64,000 bases of DNA from Corynebacterium vitaeruminis DSM 20294 (GTDB taxonomy: Bacteria; Actinomycetota; Actinomycetes; Mycobacteriales; Mycobacteriaceae). The notes beneath the pieces were generated by a model that saw only the letters and a program-made list of their open reading frames with translations, was not told the DNA's origin and made no database searches. The position numbers were made by a program, and so were the translations under genes. The DNA is taken from assembly GCF_000550805.1 (NCBI RefSeq), contig NZ_CP004353.1, positions 186,001 through 250,000 on the forward strand. Reading direction: 5' to 3'. Shown piece after piece: positions 43,381 through 52,063 of this stretch. Position 1 is the first letter of the stretch; every line of letters starts with the position of its first letter.

Positions 43381-44181
43381 TCACTCGAGCTCGTTGTCGT
43401 AGTTGGGTCCCACCTTGGCGAGCGCCGCGGGGGCCTGGATGCTGTCGTGGAAGCGGGGGTTGAGCTGGACGTAGATGACGGCCAGGCAGGCGCCGATGAT
43501 GCCGAGGCCGACCAGGTTGAAGTCGGAGACGAAGGTGGCCAGCACGAAGCCGAGGAAGAAGAACGGCATGAGGGCGCGGGCGTTCATCATGTTGATGACC
43601 ATCGCGTAACCGACGACGACGATGAAGCCACCGGCGACCTGGAGGCCGGAGGAGACGACGTCCGGGATGGCGTTGAGCCAGGATTCGACCAGGTCGGTGC
43701 CGGCCGCTGCCGCGACTACGGCGGTCGGGATGGCCACGCGCAGGCCCTGGAGAAGCAGGGCGCTAAAGTGCATGACCTCGATGCCTCGGAAGTTGGCGTC
43801 CTTGGCGAATCTGTCCGCCTGATGCTGGAAGAACACGGCTATTGTTCTCACGAAGATCGTGAGCACCTGGCCCGCGGCGGCCAGCGGGATCGCGATGGCG
43901 GTACCGGTGTTGATCGGCTGGTGGCCGACGATGACCACCACGGCGGCGACGGTTGAGGCGAGCGCCGCGTCCGGGGCCATCGCCGCGCCGACGTTCATCC
44001 AGCCGAGCGCGATGAGCTCGAGGGTGCCGCCGAGGATGACGCCGGTCTTCCAGTCGCCGAGCGCGATGCCCATGAGGGTACAGGCCACGATCGGGCGGTG
44101 GAACTGGCGCTCATCGAGCACCGACGCCATGCCGGCGACGAGGGCGATGAGGACGACCAGGATGAGTTGGATGATGCTCAT
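43381..44181 (-). CDS. PTS mannose-family IIC component
   Basis: 266 residues with about seven hydrophobic spans. The opening QLILVVLIALVAGMASVLDERQFHRPIVACTLMG and GDWKTGVILGGTLELIALGWMNVGAAMAPD match ManY. ATGA coupling with the IIAB gene; the IID start follows closely. Confidence 0.95.
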   Translation of the reverse strand: MSIIQLILVVLIALVAGMASVLDERQFHRPIVACTLMGIALGDWKTGVILGGTLELIALGWMNVGAAMAPDAALASTVAAVVVIVGHQPINTGTAIAIPLAAAGQVLTIFVRTIAVFFQHQADRFAKDANFRGIEVMHFSALLLQGLRVAIPTAVVAAAAGTDLVESWLNAIPDVVSSGLQVAGGFIVVVGYAMVINMMNARALMPFFFLGFVLATFVSDFNLVGLGIIGACLAVIYVQLNPRFHDSIQAPAALAKVGPNYDNELE

Positions 44182-45167
44182 TTCACGAGTCCCTTCTCCT
44201 TGAGCTTGCTCATCATGTCGGTCCGGGAGCTGGTGGGGACCTGCTGCAGGGTCATCTTCACTCCCAGATCATGGATTGCTTTGTAGGCCTCGACGTGCTC
44301 CTCGTTGACGGAGACGGCCTCGGAGATAAGCGTCATCCCGGCCTTGTAGGTGACGCCGCCGACGTTGACCTCGTCGACCTTGACGCCCGCCTGCAGCAGC
44401 TTGAGGGCGTCCATCGGGCTTTCGACCACGATCATCGTGCGCATGTCCTTGTACTCCGGGTTGAAGTACACGCGGATCGTCTTATCCACGCTCAGCACGT
44501 TGGTGCGCGCCGAGGCCGGGCCGACCTGCAGGAGTAGGGTCTTGCGCAGGTGGTCGTGGGCGGCCTCGTCGCAGGCTGCGATGAGCGTCTGCGGGTGCAC
44601 GTAGTTGACCCAGGAGCCCGCGACCTGGCCGTGGATGAGGCGTGAATCGATTCGGAGGAACGCCACGTTCATGGTGACCTCGGGGTCGCGAGGGAAGTTC
44701 GGATCGATCTCCGTTGCCTCCGGCTTCGCCGCGGGCGCCTCGGCGGCGGGTGCGGGGGCCGCCTTGGGCTTCGGCGCTTGGCCCTGCTTGAACGAACGTA
44801 CGCTCGCGCTGCCAGCCTTCAGCGCTCGTTTTACTAGCTTGTCGACGCTGACGTTGGGGCGCTTCGATGCTTCGAAAACGTCGATGAGCATGGGGATGTT
44901 GACCCCCGAGACCACGTCGGCGTTGTCGCGCTCCGCGACGAATCGGGCGCCGGCGTTGTAAGGGCTTCCGCCAAAAAGATCCACGAGGATGAGCACTTCC
45001 TCGGCGTCGCCGACGGCCTTGTCGTAGGCCGCGAGCAGGTCGTCGGGGCCTTGGCCGGGGACGAACGTCACGGTGTGCACATTTTCCACCTCGCCGTGGA
45101 TCATGATGGCGGAGTCGAGCAGCGCAGGGGCGGATGTGCCGTGCGCCGCGATAACTATCGAGACCAT
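44178..45167 (-). CDS. PTS mannose-family IIAB protein
   Basis: 329 residues. IIA domain 1-130 with H9 (IAAHG) and LVDLFGGSPYNAG; an Ala/Pro linker (about 131-160); IIB domain 165-329 with H179 in RIDSRLIHGQV. HPr would phosphorylate H9, then H179, then the incoming sugar. Good GGAGGA upstream of the ATG. First gene of a five-gene operon. Confidence 0.95.
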   Translation of the reverse strand: MVSIVIAAHGTSAPALLDSAIMIHGEVENVHTVTFVPGQGPDDLLAAYDKAVGDAEEVLILVDLFGGSPYNAGARFVAERDNADVVSGVNIPMLIDVFEASKRPNVSVDKLVKRALKAGSASVRSFKQGQAPKPKAAPAPAAEAPAAKPEATEIDPNFPRDPEVTMNVAFLRIDSRLIHGQVAGSWVNYVHPQTLIAACDEAAHDHLRKTLLLQVGPASARTNVLSVDKTIRVYFNPEYKDMRTMIVVESPMDALKLLQAGVKVDEVNVGGVTYKAGMTLISEAVSVNEEHVEAYKAIHDLGVKMTLQQVPTSSRTDMMSKLKEKGLVK

Positions 45168-45458
45168 CTGTTCCTCCGAACTTGCGGTGAACTAACTTTC
45201 TTGGGTACCGCCTAAGGCATCCAAGCCGCGAAATTCGGAATATGTTTCGCAAACGATTGCTCGCCTCGGGCGTGAACCTGATGTTATGGGCGTGGATGGG
45301 CTCCCACAAGGGCGTGTGACTCAGGAGATTCACAGCGAAGTGGCAGGGCCCGCCCAGAATGAAACTGGCAGAAACTGCCGATACGCTGTGGGATTGCGAA
45401 AATTGCCAATCTTTCCCAACTGGCCAAATGCCCGCAAACGAGGGTGTTTTGCTATTTT

Positions 45459-45485
45459 TCAAAACCACATTTGTGGGTTTTTTAT
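45459..45485 (+). terminator. Hairpin terminator in the intergenic region
   Basis: AAACCACA and TGTGGGTTT pair around a short loop, followed by T residues; A/T-runs on both sides allow use in either direction. No protein gene ends here, so it may end a short RNA or isolate the two operons. Confidence 0.6.
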
Positions 45486-45674
45486 TCGGGCGCTCCCACC
45501 TTTATTGGGGATAAAATCCGCATGAGAGTTGGACCGATTCCAAAGCAATATATGACCGATCTAACTCGAATTTCTTCCAAAAATGGGAACTTGGCGGGCG
45601 CTCCCACCCGGAATTGCGCATAATTTGCGAAGGGCCAGGCGGAAGCGCGATTCGCTCATTGCCGAGAAAAGCGA

Positions 45675-45704
45675 TTGACGGCACGTAAAACCGTGACCTA
45701 GACT
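45675..45704 (+). promoter_or_regulatory. Promoter of the thiolase operon
   Basis: TTGACG (45675-45680), an 18-base spacer, and TAGACT (45699-45704). Transcription would start near 45711, immediately before the palindromic operator. Confidence 0.65.
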
Positions 45705-45715
45705 ACATTTTCATA

Positions 45716-45733
45716 TACGAATCACCATTCGTA
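45716..45733 (+). promoter_or_regulatory. Palindromic operator 1 (TACGAAT-N4-ATTCGTA)
   Basis: Perfect 7-base arms around a 4-base spacer. It overlaps the predicted start of transcription, a position that blocks RNA polymerase. The core ACGAA-N6-TTCGT recurs at 53291 and 54202. Confidence 0.8.
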
Positions 45734-45768
45734 AACGCACCGCATGTCTACTTCCCGAGGAGGCCTTC

Positions 45769-46944
45769 ATGTCCGACGTCTACATCGCTTCCGCCGCGCG
45801 CTTGCCCATCGGGCGCTTCGGCGGCTCCCTAGCCAAGCTTGCCCCGCGAAAACTCGGCGCGCTCGCCGCCACCGAGGCCATCGCCCGGGCCGGAGTGGAG
45901 GCCGACGCGATCGGCGCGGCCGTGGTGGCCAACGTCATCTCGGCCACCCCGGAGGACATGTACATCTCCCGCACGGTCGCCCTCGACGCTGGGCTTCCGC
46001 ACTCCTCCACGGCGCTGACCGTCAACCGCCTGTGCGGCTCCGGCCTCCAGGCGCTGGTCTCTGCTTCGCAGATCCTGCGCGACGGCGACGCCGACCTAGC
46101 GCTCGTCGGCGGCGTGGAGAACATGTCGCAGGCGCCGTACTCGCCGCAGCACGCCCGATTCGGCCAGCGCATGGGCGACGGCGTCATGTACGACTGGCTC
46201 ACCGGTGCGCTGAACTGCCCCATCCACAAGGTGCACATGGGCATCACCGCCGAGACCGTGGCCGAGCGCTACGGCATCTCCCGCGAGCGCCAAGACGAGT
46301 TCTCGGTGCTCAGCCAGCAGCGCGCGACCGAGGCCATCGAGCAGGGTCGCTTCGACGAGCAGATCGTTCCGGTGACCATCAAGGCCCGGGGCAAGGAGAT
46401 CGTCTTCGACCGCGACGAGCACCCGCGCGCCACCACCATGGAGGAGCTGGCGGGCCTGCGGCCGGTCTTCGCCAAGGACGGCACCGTGACCGCGGGCAAT
46501 GCCTCGGGCATCAACGACAGCGCCGCCGCGATGGTGATCGCCAGCCGGCAGGGCGTCGATAAGCACAACCTGCAACCGCTCGCGCGCGTCGTGAGCTGGG
46601 GCGTCGCGGGAGTCGACCCCGCCGTGATGGGCCTGGGGCCGGTCGAGGCGGTGCCGCTCGCGCTGAAGAAGGCCGGGCTCACCCTCGACGACATCGACCT
46701 CATCGAGTCCAACGAGGCGTTCGCCGCGCAGGCGCTCGCGGTGCAGGACGCGCTGGGCTTCGACCCGGAGAAGACCAACGTGGACGGCGGCGCCATCGCC
46801 CTCGGCCATCCGATTGGCGCCACCGGCGTCATCATCGCTACCAAGCTCGTCTACCGCCTGCGCGCGACCGGCGGCCGCTACGGCCTGGCCACCATGTGCA
46901 TCGGCGGCGGACAGGGAATCGCAGTTATCGTGGAGGTGCTCTAA
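45769..46944 (+). CDS. Acetyl-CoA acyltransferase (thiolase)
   Basis: 391 residues behind GAGGAGG. Catalytic Cys lies in NRLCGSGLQALVSA (about 87); GHPIGATG and the C-terminal CIGGGQGIA supply the His and second Cys. It cleaves 3-oxoacyl-CoA with CoA in beta-oxidation, or runs the reverse reaction. The next gene follows after 2 bases and supplies the two preceding steps of the cycle. Confidence 0.93.
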   Translation: MSDVYIASAARLPIGRFGGSLAKLAPRKLGALAATEAIARAGVEADAIGAAVVANVISATPEDMYISRTVALDAGLPHSSTALTVNRLCGSGLQALVSASQILRDGDADLALVGGVENMSQAPYSPQHARFGQRMGDGVMYDWLTGALNCPIHKVHMGITAETVAERYGISRERQDEFSVLSQQRATEAIEQGRFDEQIVPVTIKARGKEIVFDRDEHPRATTMEELAGLRPVFAKDGTVTAGNASGINDSAAAMVIASRQGVDKHNLQPLARVVSWGVAGVDPAVMGLGPVEAVPLALKKAGLTLDDIDLIESNEAFAAQALAVQDALGFDPEKTNVDGGAIALGHPIGATGVIIATKLVYRLRATGGRYGLATMCIGGGQGIAVIVEVL

Positions 46945-46946
46945 TC

Positions 46947-49208
46947 ATGTCTCAGACCATCAAGAAGGCCGCCGTCATCGGCGCAGGTTCCATGGGCGCG
47001 GGCATCGCCGCCCACATGGCAAACGCGGGCATCGAGGTGCTCCTGCTCGACATGTCCACCGACGGCGCCACCCACGGGGAGCGCAGCGCTCGGGCGCGGG
47101 CGGGCGTTGAGACCCAGCTCAAGCGCCGCGGCTTCATGCGCCCGGAGTTCGCCGAGCGCGTGACCGCCGGAAACACCGAGGACGATCTGGCACGCCTTGG
47201 CGAGGTCGATTGGGTGGTCGAGGCCATCTTCGAGAACCTCGAGGCCAAGCGCGAGCTCTACGCCCGCTTGGAGGAACACCTCGCGCCCGAGGCGCTGCTC
47301 ACCTCGAACACCTCCACCATCCCGCTGGCCCAGCTGGTCGAGGGGATGCCCGCCACCCGTCGCGAGCGCTTCGCCATCACGCACTTCTTCAACCCGCCGC
47401 GCGTCATGCGGCTGGTCGAGCTGGTCTCCGGCGCCGACACCAGCGAGGACACGCTCGCCACCCTGCGCCGCGCGTGCGAGCGCCAGCTGGGCAAGGTCGC
47501 CCTCGACTGCCGTGACACCCCGGGCTTCATCGCCAACCGCGTGGGCAATCTGTGGATGGCCGCGGGCGCGCGCATCGCGCTCGACTCCGGCGTCGTGCCC
47601 GAGCTTGCCGACGCCACCTTCGGCCGTCAGTTCGGCATCCCGCGCACCGGCATCTTCGGGCTCTTCGACTACATCGGGCTGCAGCTCGTCCCGCCGATCT
47701 GGGCCAGCCTCACCGCGGCGCTGCCCGCCAGCGACGCCTACCACCGCTACCCGATCGTGGACGACCCGCTGTTCAAGGGGCTGCTCGAGCGCGGGCTCAC
47801 CGGACGCACCGGCCCGTCGGGCATCTACCGCGGCCGCGACGAGGTCATCGGCGAGGGCTTCGAGTACCGGCAGCGCCAGCCCATCGAGGACCCGGCCGCG
47901 GCGAAGAAGACCGCCCTCGAGGTCATGGAGACCGCGAGCCCCGGCGGCCGCTTCGCCCGCGAGACGTACCTGGCCACCCTGCGCTACTGCATCGACACGG
48001 CCGCCGAGATCTGCGACACCGTCGACGGCATCGACGTGGCAATGGAGCTGGGCTACGCCTGGAAGCAGGGCCCCTTCCGCTTGGCCGATTCCATCGGCCT
48101 GGAGTGGCTGCGCGCCGCCTTCGCCGAGCAGCCCGAGGGCGTCCCCGCGCTGCTCGAGGCGGCGATCACGGCGGGCGGCTTCTACCCCGGGCCGGGCAAG
48201 GTGCTGCGCGCCGACGGGCAGGTCGCGGACGTCGCTGCCCGCGAGGGCGTGGTCACCGTGGCCGAGCTCGCGGGCCGGCCGGACACGCGGGTGGTCGCGG
48301 AGAACGCGGCCGGGCGCGTCCTGCTGCTGGTGGGCGGCGTCGGCATCTTCAACCTGGCAACGCCGATGAACTCGCTCAACGCCGAGGCCTTCGACCTCAT
48401 CCAGCGCACCGTCGTGGAGGGGCCCTCGTGGGGAGTGAAGGCGCTGGTCATCGCATCCGACGAGGCCCGCGCGTTCAGCGCCGGCGCCAACCTAGGCACC
48501 CTCGTCGAGGCGGCGGAGACCGGCGACGACGCCGCCGTCGAGGTGCTCATGCGCCGCGGCTCCACCACGCTGCGCGAGCTGCGCAAGGCGCCGTTTCCCG
48601 TGGTCGCGGCGGTGCGCGGCGTGGCGCTCGGCGGCGGCATGGAGCTCCTGCTGGCCTGCGACAAAACGGTCATCCACGCGGAGTCGCGCCTCGGCTTCCC
48701 CGAGCGCGTCGTGGGGCTCTACCCTGCGTGGTGCGGCACCGTGCGCACGCTCGAGCGACTCTACCGCCACGGCGCCGAGGACCCGGTGCGCGCCGCGTTC
48801 GGCCTCATCGCCGCGGCCGACCAGCGGGCCCCGTTCGACCTGCAGGCCCTAGGTGTCCTCGGGGAGGAGGATCGGATCGTGCTCAGCGTCGACCACGTCA
48901 TCGGCGACGCGGTCGAGCTCGCTTCGTCGCTTGCCGACGGCTACGCCCCGCCATCCGACGGCGAGGTGCCGGTGTGGACCTCGTCGACCCTGCTCATCGA
49001 CACCATCGACGTCTCCGAGATGAGCGAGACCGACATGGCGATCCTCACCGCGCTGGCGAGCGTGTACACGATCGAGGGAGCGGAAACCGTAGGCGTCGAT
49101 ACGCTCGCGGAGCGCGAGGTCGACCGCTGCGTGCCGCTGCTGCTTCGCCCGGAAAACCTCGAGCGGGCGCGCCACATGGCAGCGACGCGCAAGGCGTTAA
49201 GAAACTAG
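46947..49208 (+). CDS. 3-hydroxyacyl-CoA dehydrogenase / enoyl-CoA hydratase fusion (FadN-like)
   Basis: 753 residues from ATG 46947. The dehydrogenase comes first: NAD-binding VIGAGSMGAGIAAHMANAG (about 10-28), NTSTIPL, and the catalytic His in ITHFFNPPRVM. The C-terminal third is a crotonase fold (VRGVALGGGMELLLACD, GFPERVVGLYP). This order is the reverse of E. coli FadB and like B. subtilis FadN. It should hydrate enoyl-CoA and oxidise the 3-hydroxy product, feeding the thiolase upstream. Confidence 0.9.
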   Translation: MSQTIKKAAVIGAGSMGAGIAAHMANAGIEVLLLDMSTDGATHGERSARARAGVETQLKRRGFMRPEFAERVTAGNTEDDLARLGEVDWVVEAIFENLEAKRELYARLEEHLAPEALLTSNTSTIPLAQLVEGMPATRRERFAITHFFNPPRVMRLVELVSGADTSEDTLATLRRACERQLGKVALDCRDTPGFIANRVGNLWMAAGARIALDSGVVPELADATFGRQFGIPRTGIFGLFDYIGLQLVPPIWASLTAALPASDAYHRYPIVDDPLFKGLLERGLTGRTGPSGIYRGRDEVIGEGFEYRQRQPIEDPAAAKKTALEVMETASPGGRFARETYLATLRYCIDTAAEICDTVDGIDVAMELGYAWKQGPFRLADSIGLEWLRAAFAEQPEGVPALLEAAITAGGFYPGPGKVLRADGQVADVAAREGVVTVAELAGRPDTRVVAENAAGRVLLLVGGVGIFNLATPMNSLNAEAFDLIQRTVVEGPSWGVKALVIASDEARAFSAGANLGTLVEAAETGDDAAVEVLMRRGSTTLRELRKAPFPVVAAVRGVALGGGMELLLACDKTVIHAESRLGFPERVVGLYPAWCGTVRTLERLYRHGAEDPVRAAFGLIAAADQRAPFDLQALGVLGEEDRIVLSVDHVIGDAVELASSLADGYAPPSDGEVPVWTSSTLLIDTIDVSEMSETDMAILTALASVYTIEGAETVGVDTLAEREVDRCVPLLLRPENLERARHMAATRKALRN

Positions 49209-49325
49209 GTGCAAGTCGGGCTCGGAGCGGCCTAGGAAAGATTCGGCTTCACAGTTACCGTTGGTGCGTAGAATCTCGACGGGTGCTCCGTTTCTTTCAC
49301 ACAGGTGCCGCGAATTTGAATGCCG

Positions 49326-50840
49326 TCATGAGAGTTCGATCGTCCTCGTCACGCCGATGCGGGCGCAGAATTCTTCATCGTGACTTACGATGATGATCGC
49401 CCCTCGGTAGGCATCGAGTGCAGAGGCAAGCCATTCAACTGTCAGCATGTCAAGGTTGTTCGTAGGCTCGTCAAGAAGCAGTAGCGTCGGTGCTGGCTCG
49501 CGGAGGATCGCTCGGGCGAGTTCGACGCGGAAGCGCTCGCCGCCGGATAGGGTTCCAATCTTCGCGAAGACTTTGTCATTCTGGAAGCACAGCCGTGCAA
49601 GTTGGTCGCGCGTTCGCTGTGGAGTCCCGCCGACCACTGCCATTACGGTGGCTTCGTTTGGCAAATCGATACGCTGCCGAACATATCCTGCGCGTGGTGA
49701 CGACGCAAAGATGGCATTCATCAGCGTGGTCTTGCCGCATCCGTTGGGCCCGGCGATGCGGACACGCTCTGGACCCGCTACGATCTCGCGCCGCCCAACC
49801 GCTTCGAATTCTGCGATACGGGTACCGTTTGCGACAAAGGTCTCGGGCAGTTCGATATAGACCCCCTCTATATCTCTAATCCGAGCGGCTGCAGAATCCG
49901 TCACAGCTTGAGCTGCAGCGACTTTCCCCTTGCACTCTTGGCGGCGCTTTGCTGACGAGTGTTCGGAGCGGTTCTTATCGTTTCCCATAGCGATCGGCGG
50001 CTTACGCTTTTCTCGAGAGAACTTGGCACCGCGCCGGGCATCGCGCGCGAGACGGGTCTCCATAGATTGCTGCTCTTTCAACTCGCGACGGACAACCGAC
50101 TTTGCGTCGCGAAGCGCGCGTGCGGCTGAATCTTGTTCACTGCGGACAGCAGCCTCGTAGTAATCTAGGTTCCCCTCGAAAAAACGGAGTTTTCCCTGGT
50201 AGAGCTCGGCAGTCTCTTCAACCCGCCGCAGCACGGCGCGGTCGTGGCTGACTACGATGACTTGGTTCTTCGTGTTCTCAAGGAAATGATAAAAACTTTC
50301 CTTGGCATCGCCGTCGAGGTTGTTGGTAGGCTCATCGAGCACGATGACCTCAGGGTTTTCGGCTAACACGGCGGCAAGTGCTACACGGACCGCCTCCCCT
50401 CCAGAGAGCGAGTCGAGGCGCCGCGACAAAGCAGATTCGTCAGCAGCCAATGAGGAAAGCCCCGCCTCGTGCAAGTGTTTGCGAAGGCGTTCGGCCTCAT
50501 CCCAGCGGTTGCCTACCATATCGAAGTGCTCTGGACGGGGGTCGCCTGCCTCGATTGATTCAATGGCATGCAGGATCGCAGTCGCACCGAAGACATCAGC
50601 GATGCTTCGTTCTGCGGCGATGCCGAGATCTTGGGGAAGATAACCGACGCGGTCCGGTCGGATTACAGTTCCAGAACTAGGCTCAAGTTCGCCGATGAGG
50701 ATCTTGATGAGAGTGGATTTGCCAGAGCCGTTCTCGCCGGTAATACCGGTGACGCGGGCGTTGAAGACCCCGCTAACGTCGCGAAGGCAGTGTGTGGCGT
50801 CTGGCCAAGAAAACGAAAGGTGAGAAAAAGAAATGGGCAA
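49326..50840 (-). CDS. ABC-F family ATPase (possible ribosome-protection type)
   Basis: 504 residues, starting at TTG 50840 with GAAGGG ten bases upstream. Two ABC modules without membrane segments: GENGSGKS, LSGGEAVRVALA and DEPTNNLD, then PNGCGKT, LSGGERFRVELA and DEPTNNLD. Between them lies a long charged linker (about 225-320) that would reach the ribosomal P/E site. Some ABC-F proteins displace antibiotics from the ribosome; others regulate translation. The attenuator-like leader points to the antibiotic-induced kind. The gene is more A/T-rich than its neighbours, suggesting acquisition. Confidence 0.85.
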   Translation of the reverse strand: MPISFSHLSFSWPDATHCLRDVSGVFNARVTGITGENGSGKSTLIKILIGELEPSSGTVIRPDRVGYLPQDLGIAAERSIADVFGATAILHAIESIEAGDPRPEHFDMVGNRWDEAERLRKHLHEAGLSSLAADESALSRRLDSLSGGEAVRVALAAVLAENPEVIVLDEPTNNLDGDAKESFYHFLENTKNQVIVVSHDRAVLRRVEETAELYQGKLRFFEGNLDYYEAAVRSEQDSAARALRDAKSVVRRELKEQQSMETRLARDARRGAKFSREKRKPPIAMGNDKNRSEHSSAKRRQECKGKVAAAQAVTDSAAARIRDIEGVYIELPETFVANGTRIAEFEAVGRREIVAGPERVRIAGPNGCGKTTLMNAIFASSPRAGYVRQRIDLPNEATVMAVVGGTPQRTRDQLARLCFQNDKVFAKIGTLSGGERFRVELARAILREPAPTLLLLDEPTNNLDMLTVEWLASALDAYRGAIIIVSHDEEFCARIGVTRTIELS

Positions 50841-50929
50841 GAAAAAGCATCCCTTCAGCAGACGATATGGGCTGAAGGTACTTCCTCCAGCAGGCGCTAG
50901 AAACAGGCTGCAATCTTCATGGGGACCAT
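50841..50929 (-). promoter_or_regulatory. Attenuator leader of the ABC-F gene
   Basis: On the minus strand a 10-codon frame, MVPMKIAACF (50929-50897), ends 5 bases before arm 1 GCTGGAGG (50891-50884). Arm 1 can pair with arm 2 CCTTCAGC (50878-50871). Arm 2 can instead pair with arm 3 GCTGAAGG (50859-50852), followed by a T-run (50848-50841). The second choice is a Rho-independent terminator, and arm 3 contains the GAAGGG used as ribosome site. This mutually exclusive layout is that of ribosome-mediated attenuators of antibiotic-resistance genes. Confidence 0.7.
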
Positions 50930-50957
50930 TATCTTTCTTTCGGTGGTTTGGGCGGTT

Positions 50958-50986
50958 AGCTTAACACTCCGCGATCTTGAAAGCAA
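50958..50986 (-). promoter_or_regulatory. Promoter of the ABC-F gene
   Basis: On the minus strand TTGCTT (50986-50981), a 17-base spacer, and TAAGCT (50963-50958). Transcription would begin near 50951, leaving a leader of about 110 bases that includes the attenuator. Confidence 0.55.
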
Positions 50987-51025
50987 CGATTGCTTACTCG
51001 ACTTGGGACGCAGCGGGGTGACCAA

Positions 51026-51127
51026 TTAGTTCTCCATTTCGTTGATCTGCGGGTTTGTGTTTTTGCTGCGGCCGATTTCTGCGCTAAATGGGACAGGATC
51101 AAGGTAACTGTTGGCGCGATCTCTCAT
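51026..51127 (-). CDS. Very small open frame upstream of the ABC-F promoter
   Basis: 33 residues from ATG 51127 (MRDRANSYLDPVPFSAEIG starts it), with a weak GTGGGGAA upstream. The composition is protein-like, but there is no recognised family. It may be a remnant of a larger gene or a chance frame. Confidence 0.25.
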   Translation of the reverse strand: MRDRANSYLDPVPFSAEIGRSKNTNPQINEMEN

Positions 51128-51248
51128 GGTTCCATTTCCCCACTGTGAGAAGTATTTCCGTGAAAACCGCAGTGCAATCCCTAGTCAGCGAGTGGGGAAC
51201 AGTTATTCCGGCGTTTTCCAGATAAGGATCAAACACTACTATTCGCGG

Positions 51249-51965
51249 CTACGACTGGCGTACCTTTCGGTTCGCCTCGGGCAATGACTTCAGCTGCCGC
51301 CCGCCCTCGAAGTTATTGGGATCAAGCCATGCACTGAACGCGCGCTTGAGCGCTGGCCACTCGCCGTCGATGATGGAAAACCACGCGGTGTCGCGGTTGC
51401 GGCCCTTGTACACCACCGCCTGGCGGAAGGTGCCCTCGTAGGCAAAGCCCAGGCGCTCGGCCGCGCGACGGGAGGGGGCGTTGAGCGAGTCGCACTTCCA
51501 TTCGTAGCGGCGGTAGCCTAGCTGGTCGAAGACGTATTCCATGACGAGAAACTGCGCCTCGGTCGCGGCGATCGTGCGCTGGAGGGCGGGGGAATACATG
51601 ACCCAGCCCATCTCGACCACGCCGTTGTGGGGGCTGTGCCGCATGAGGGCGAAGGTGCCCACGGCCAGCCCGCTGTGCTTGTCGACGATGGCGAAATGCA
51701 GCGGATCTTGGGACTCCGTGAGCCCCGTGAGCAGCTCGCGGAGCTCCTCCTCGGAGGCAAACGGTCCGACGGGGAGATAGGTCCACAGCGGGCCCTGGAG
51801 CTCGGAACCGAAGGCGCTGACAAGCTGGCCGATGTGCCCGGCCACGAGCGGCTCGACGCGGCAGTGGGTGCCCTCCAAGGTCACACGCTTGGGGCGCTTG
51901 CGGGGACAGTAGTGGGGAAGTTCTTCGCCGATGGGCTGGGAAAACTCGTTCGTGCGCGGGGTCAT
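51249..51965 (-). CDS. GNAT-family N-acetyltransferase (RimJ/RimL-like)
   Basis: 238 residues from ATG 51965; a much longer open frame upstream is a shadow of the dehydrogenase gene. It shows the RimJ/L pattern: GVVEMGWVMYSPALQRTIAATEAQFLVMEYVFDQLGYRRYEWKCD followed by NAPSRRAAERLGFAYEG, the acetyl-CoA binding and C-terminal parts. Substrate unknown; relatives acetylate protein N-termini, amino acids or drugs. A strong terminator separates it from the next gene. Confidence 0.9.
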   Translation of the reverse strand: MTPRTNEFSQPIGEELPHYCPRKRPKRVTLEGTHCRVEPLVAGHIGQLVSAFGSELQGPLWTYLPVGPFASEEELRELLTGLTESQDPLHFAIVDKHSGLAVGTFALMRHSPHNGVVEMGWVMYSPALQRTIAATEAQFLVMEYVFDQLGYRRYEWKCDSLNAPSRRAAERLGFAYEGTFRQAVVYKGRNRDTAWFSIIDGEWPALKRAFSAWLDPNNFEGGRQLKSLPEANRKVRQS

Positions 51966-51999
51966 GCTTGGAACGTACCACCGCCGCGCGACAAGCGCT

Positions 52000-52030
52000 G
52001 AGGGGCGCTTCCGTGGCGGAAGCGCCCCTC
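52000..52030. terminator. 13-bp perfect hairpin between the GNAT and acyl-CoA dehydrogenase genes
   Basis: GAGGGGCGCTTCC and GGAAGCGCCCCTC around a 5-base loop. It lies after the dehydrogenase stop on the minus strand. The T-run is poor, but the stem is very stable. Confidence 0.65.
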
Positions 52031-52063
52031 GCGTGATTTCAGTCTTCGTTGGCTGCGACGTGT

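Larger units (their letters stand above)
45168..45768. other. Divergent intergenic region between the PTS and thiolase operons
   Basis: 600 bases without a credible gene. It holds a hairpin with T-runs (45459-45485), two exact copies of CGGGCGCTCCCACC (45487-45500 and 45595-45608), and at its right end the thiolase promoter and operator. The PTS ribosome site lies at its left end. The repeats may be operators for the PTS operon. Confidence 0.6.

Noticed and set aside
47552..49393. 613-codon plus-strand frame over the dehydrogenase/hydratase gene
   Set aside because: Arg/Pro/His-rich shadow of the correct frame, which carries all expected motifs.
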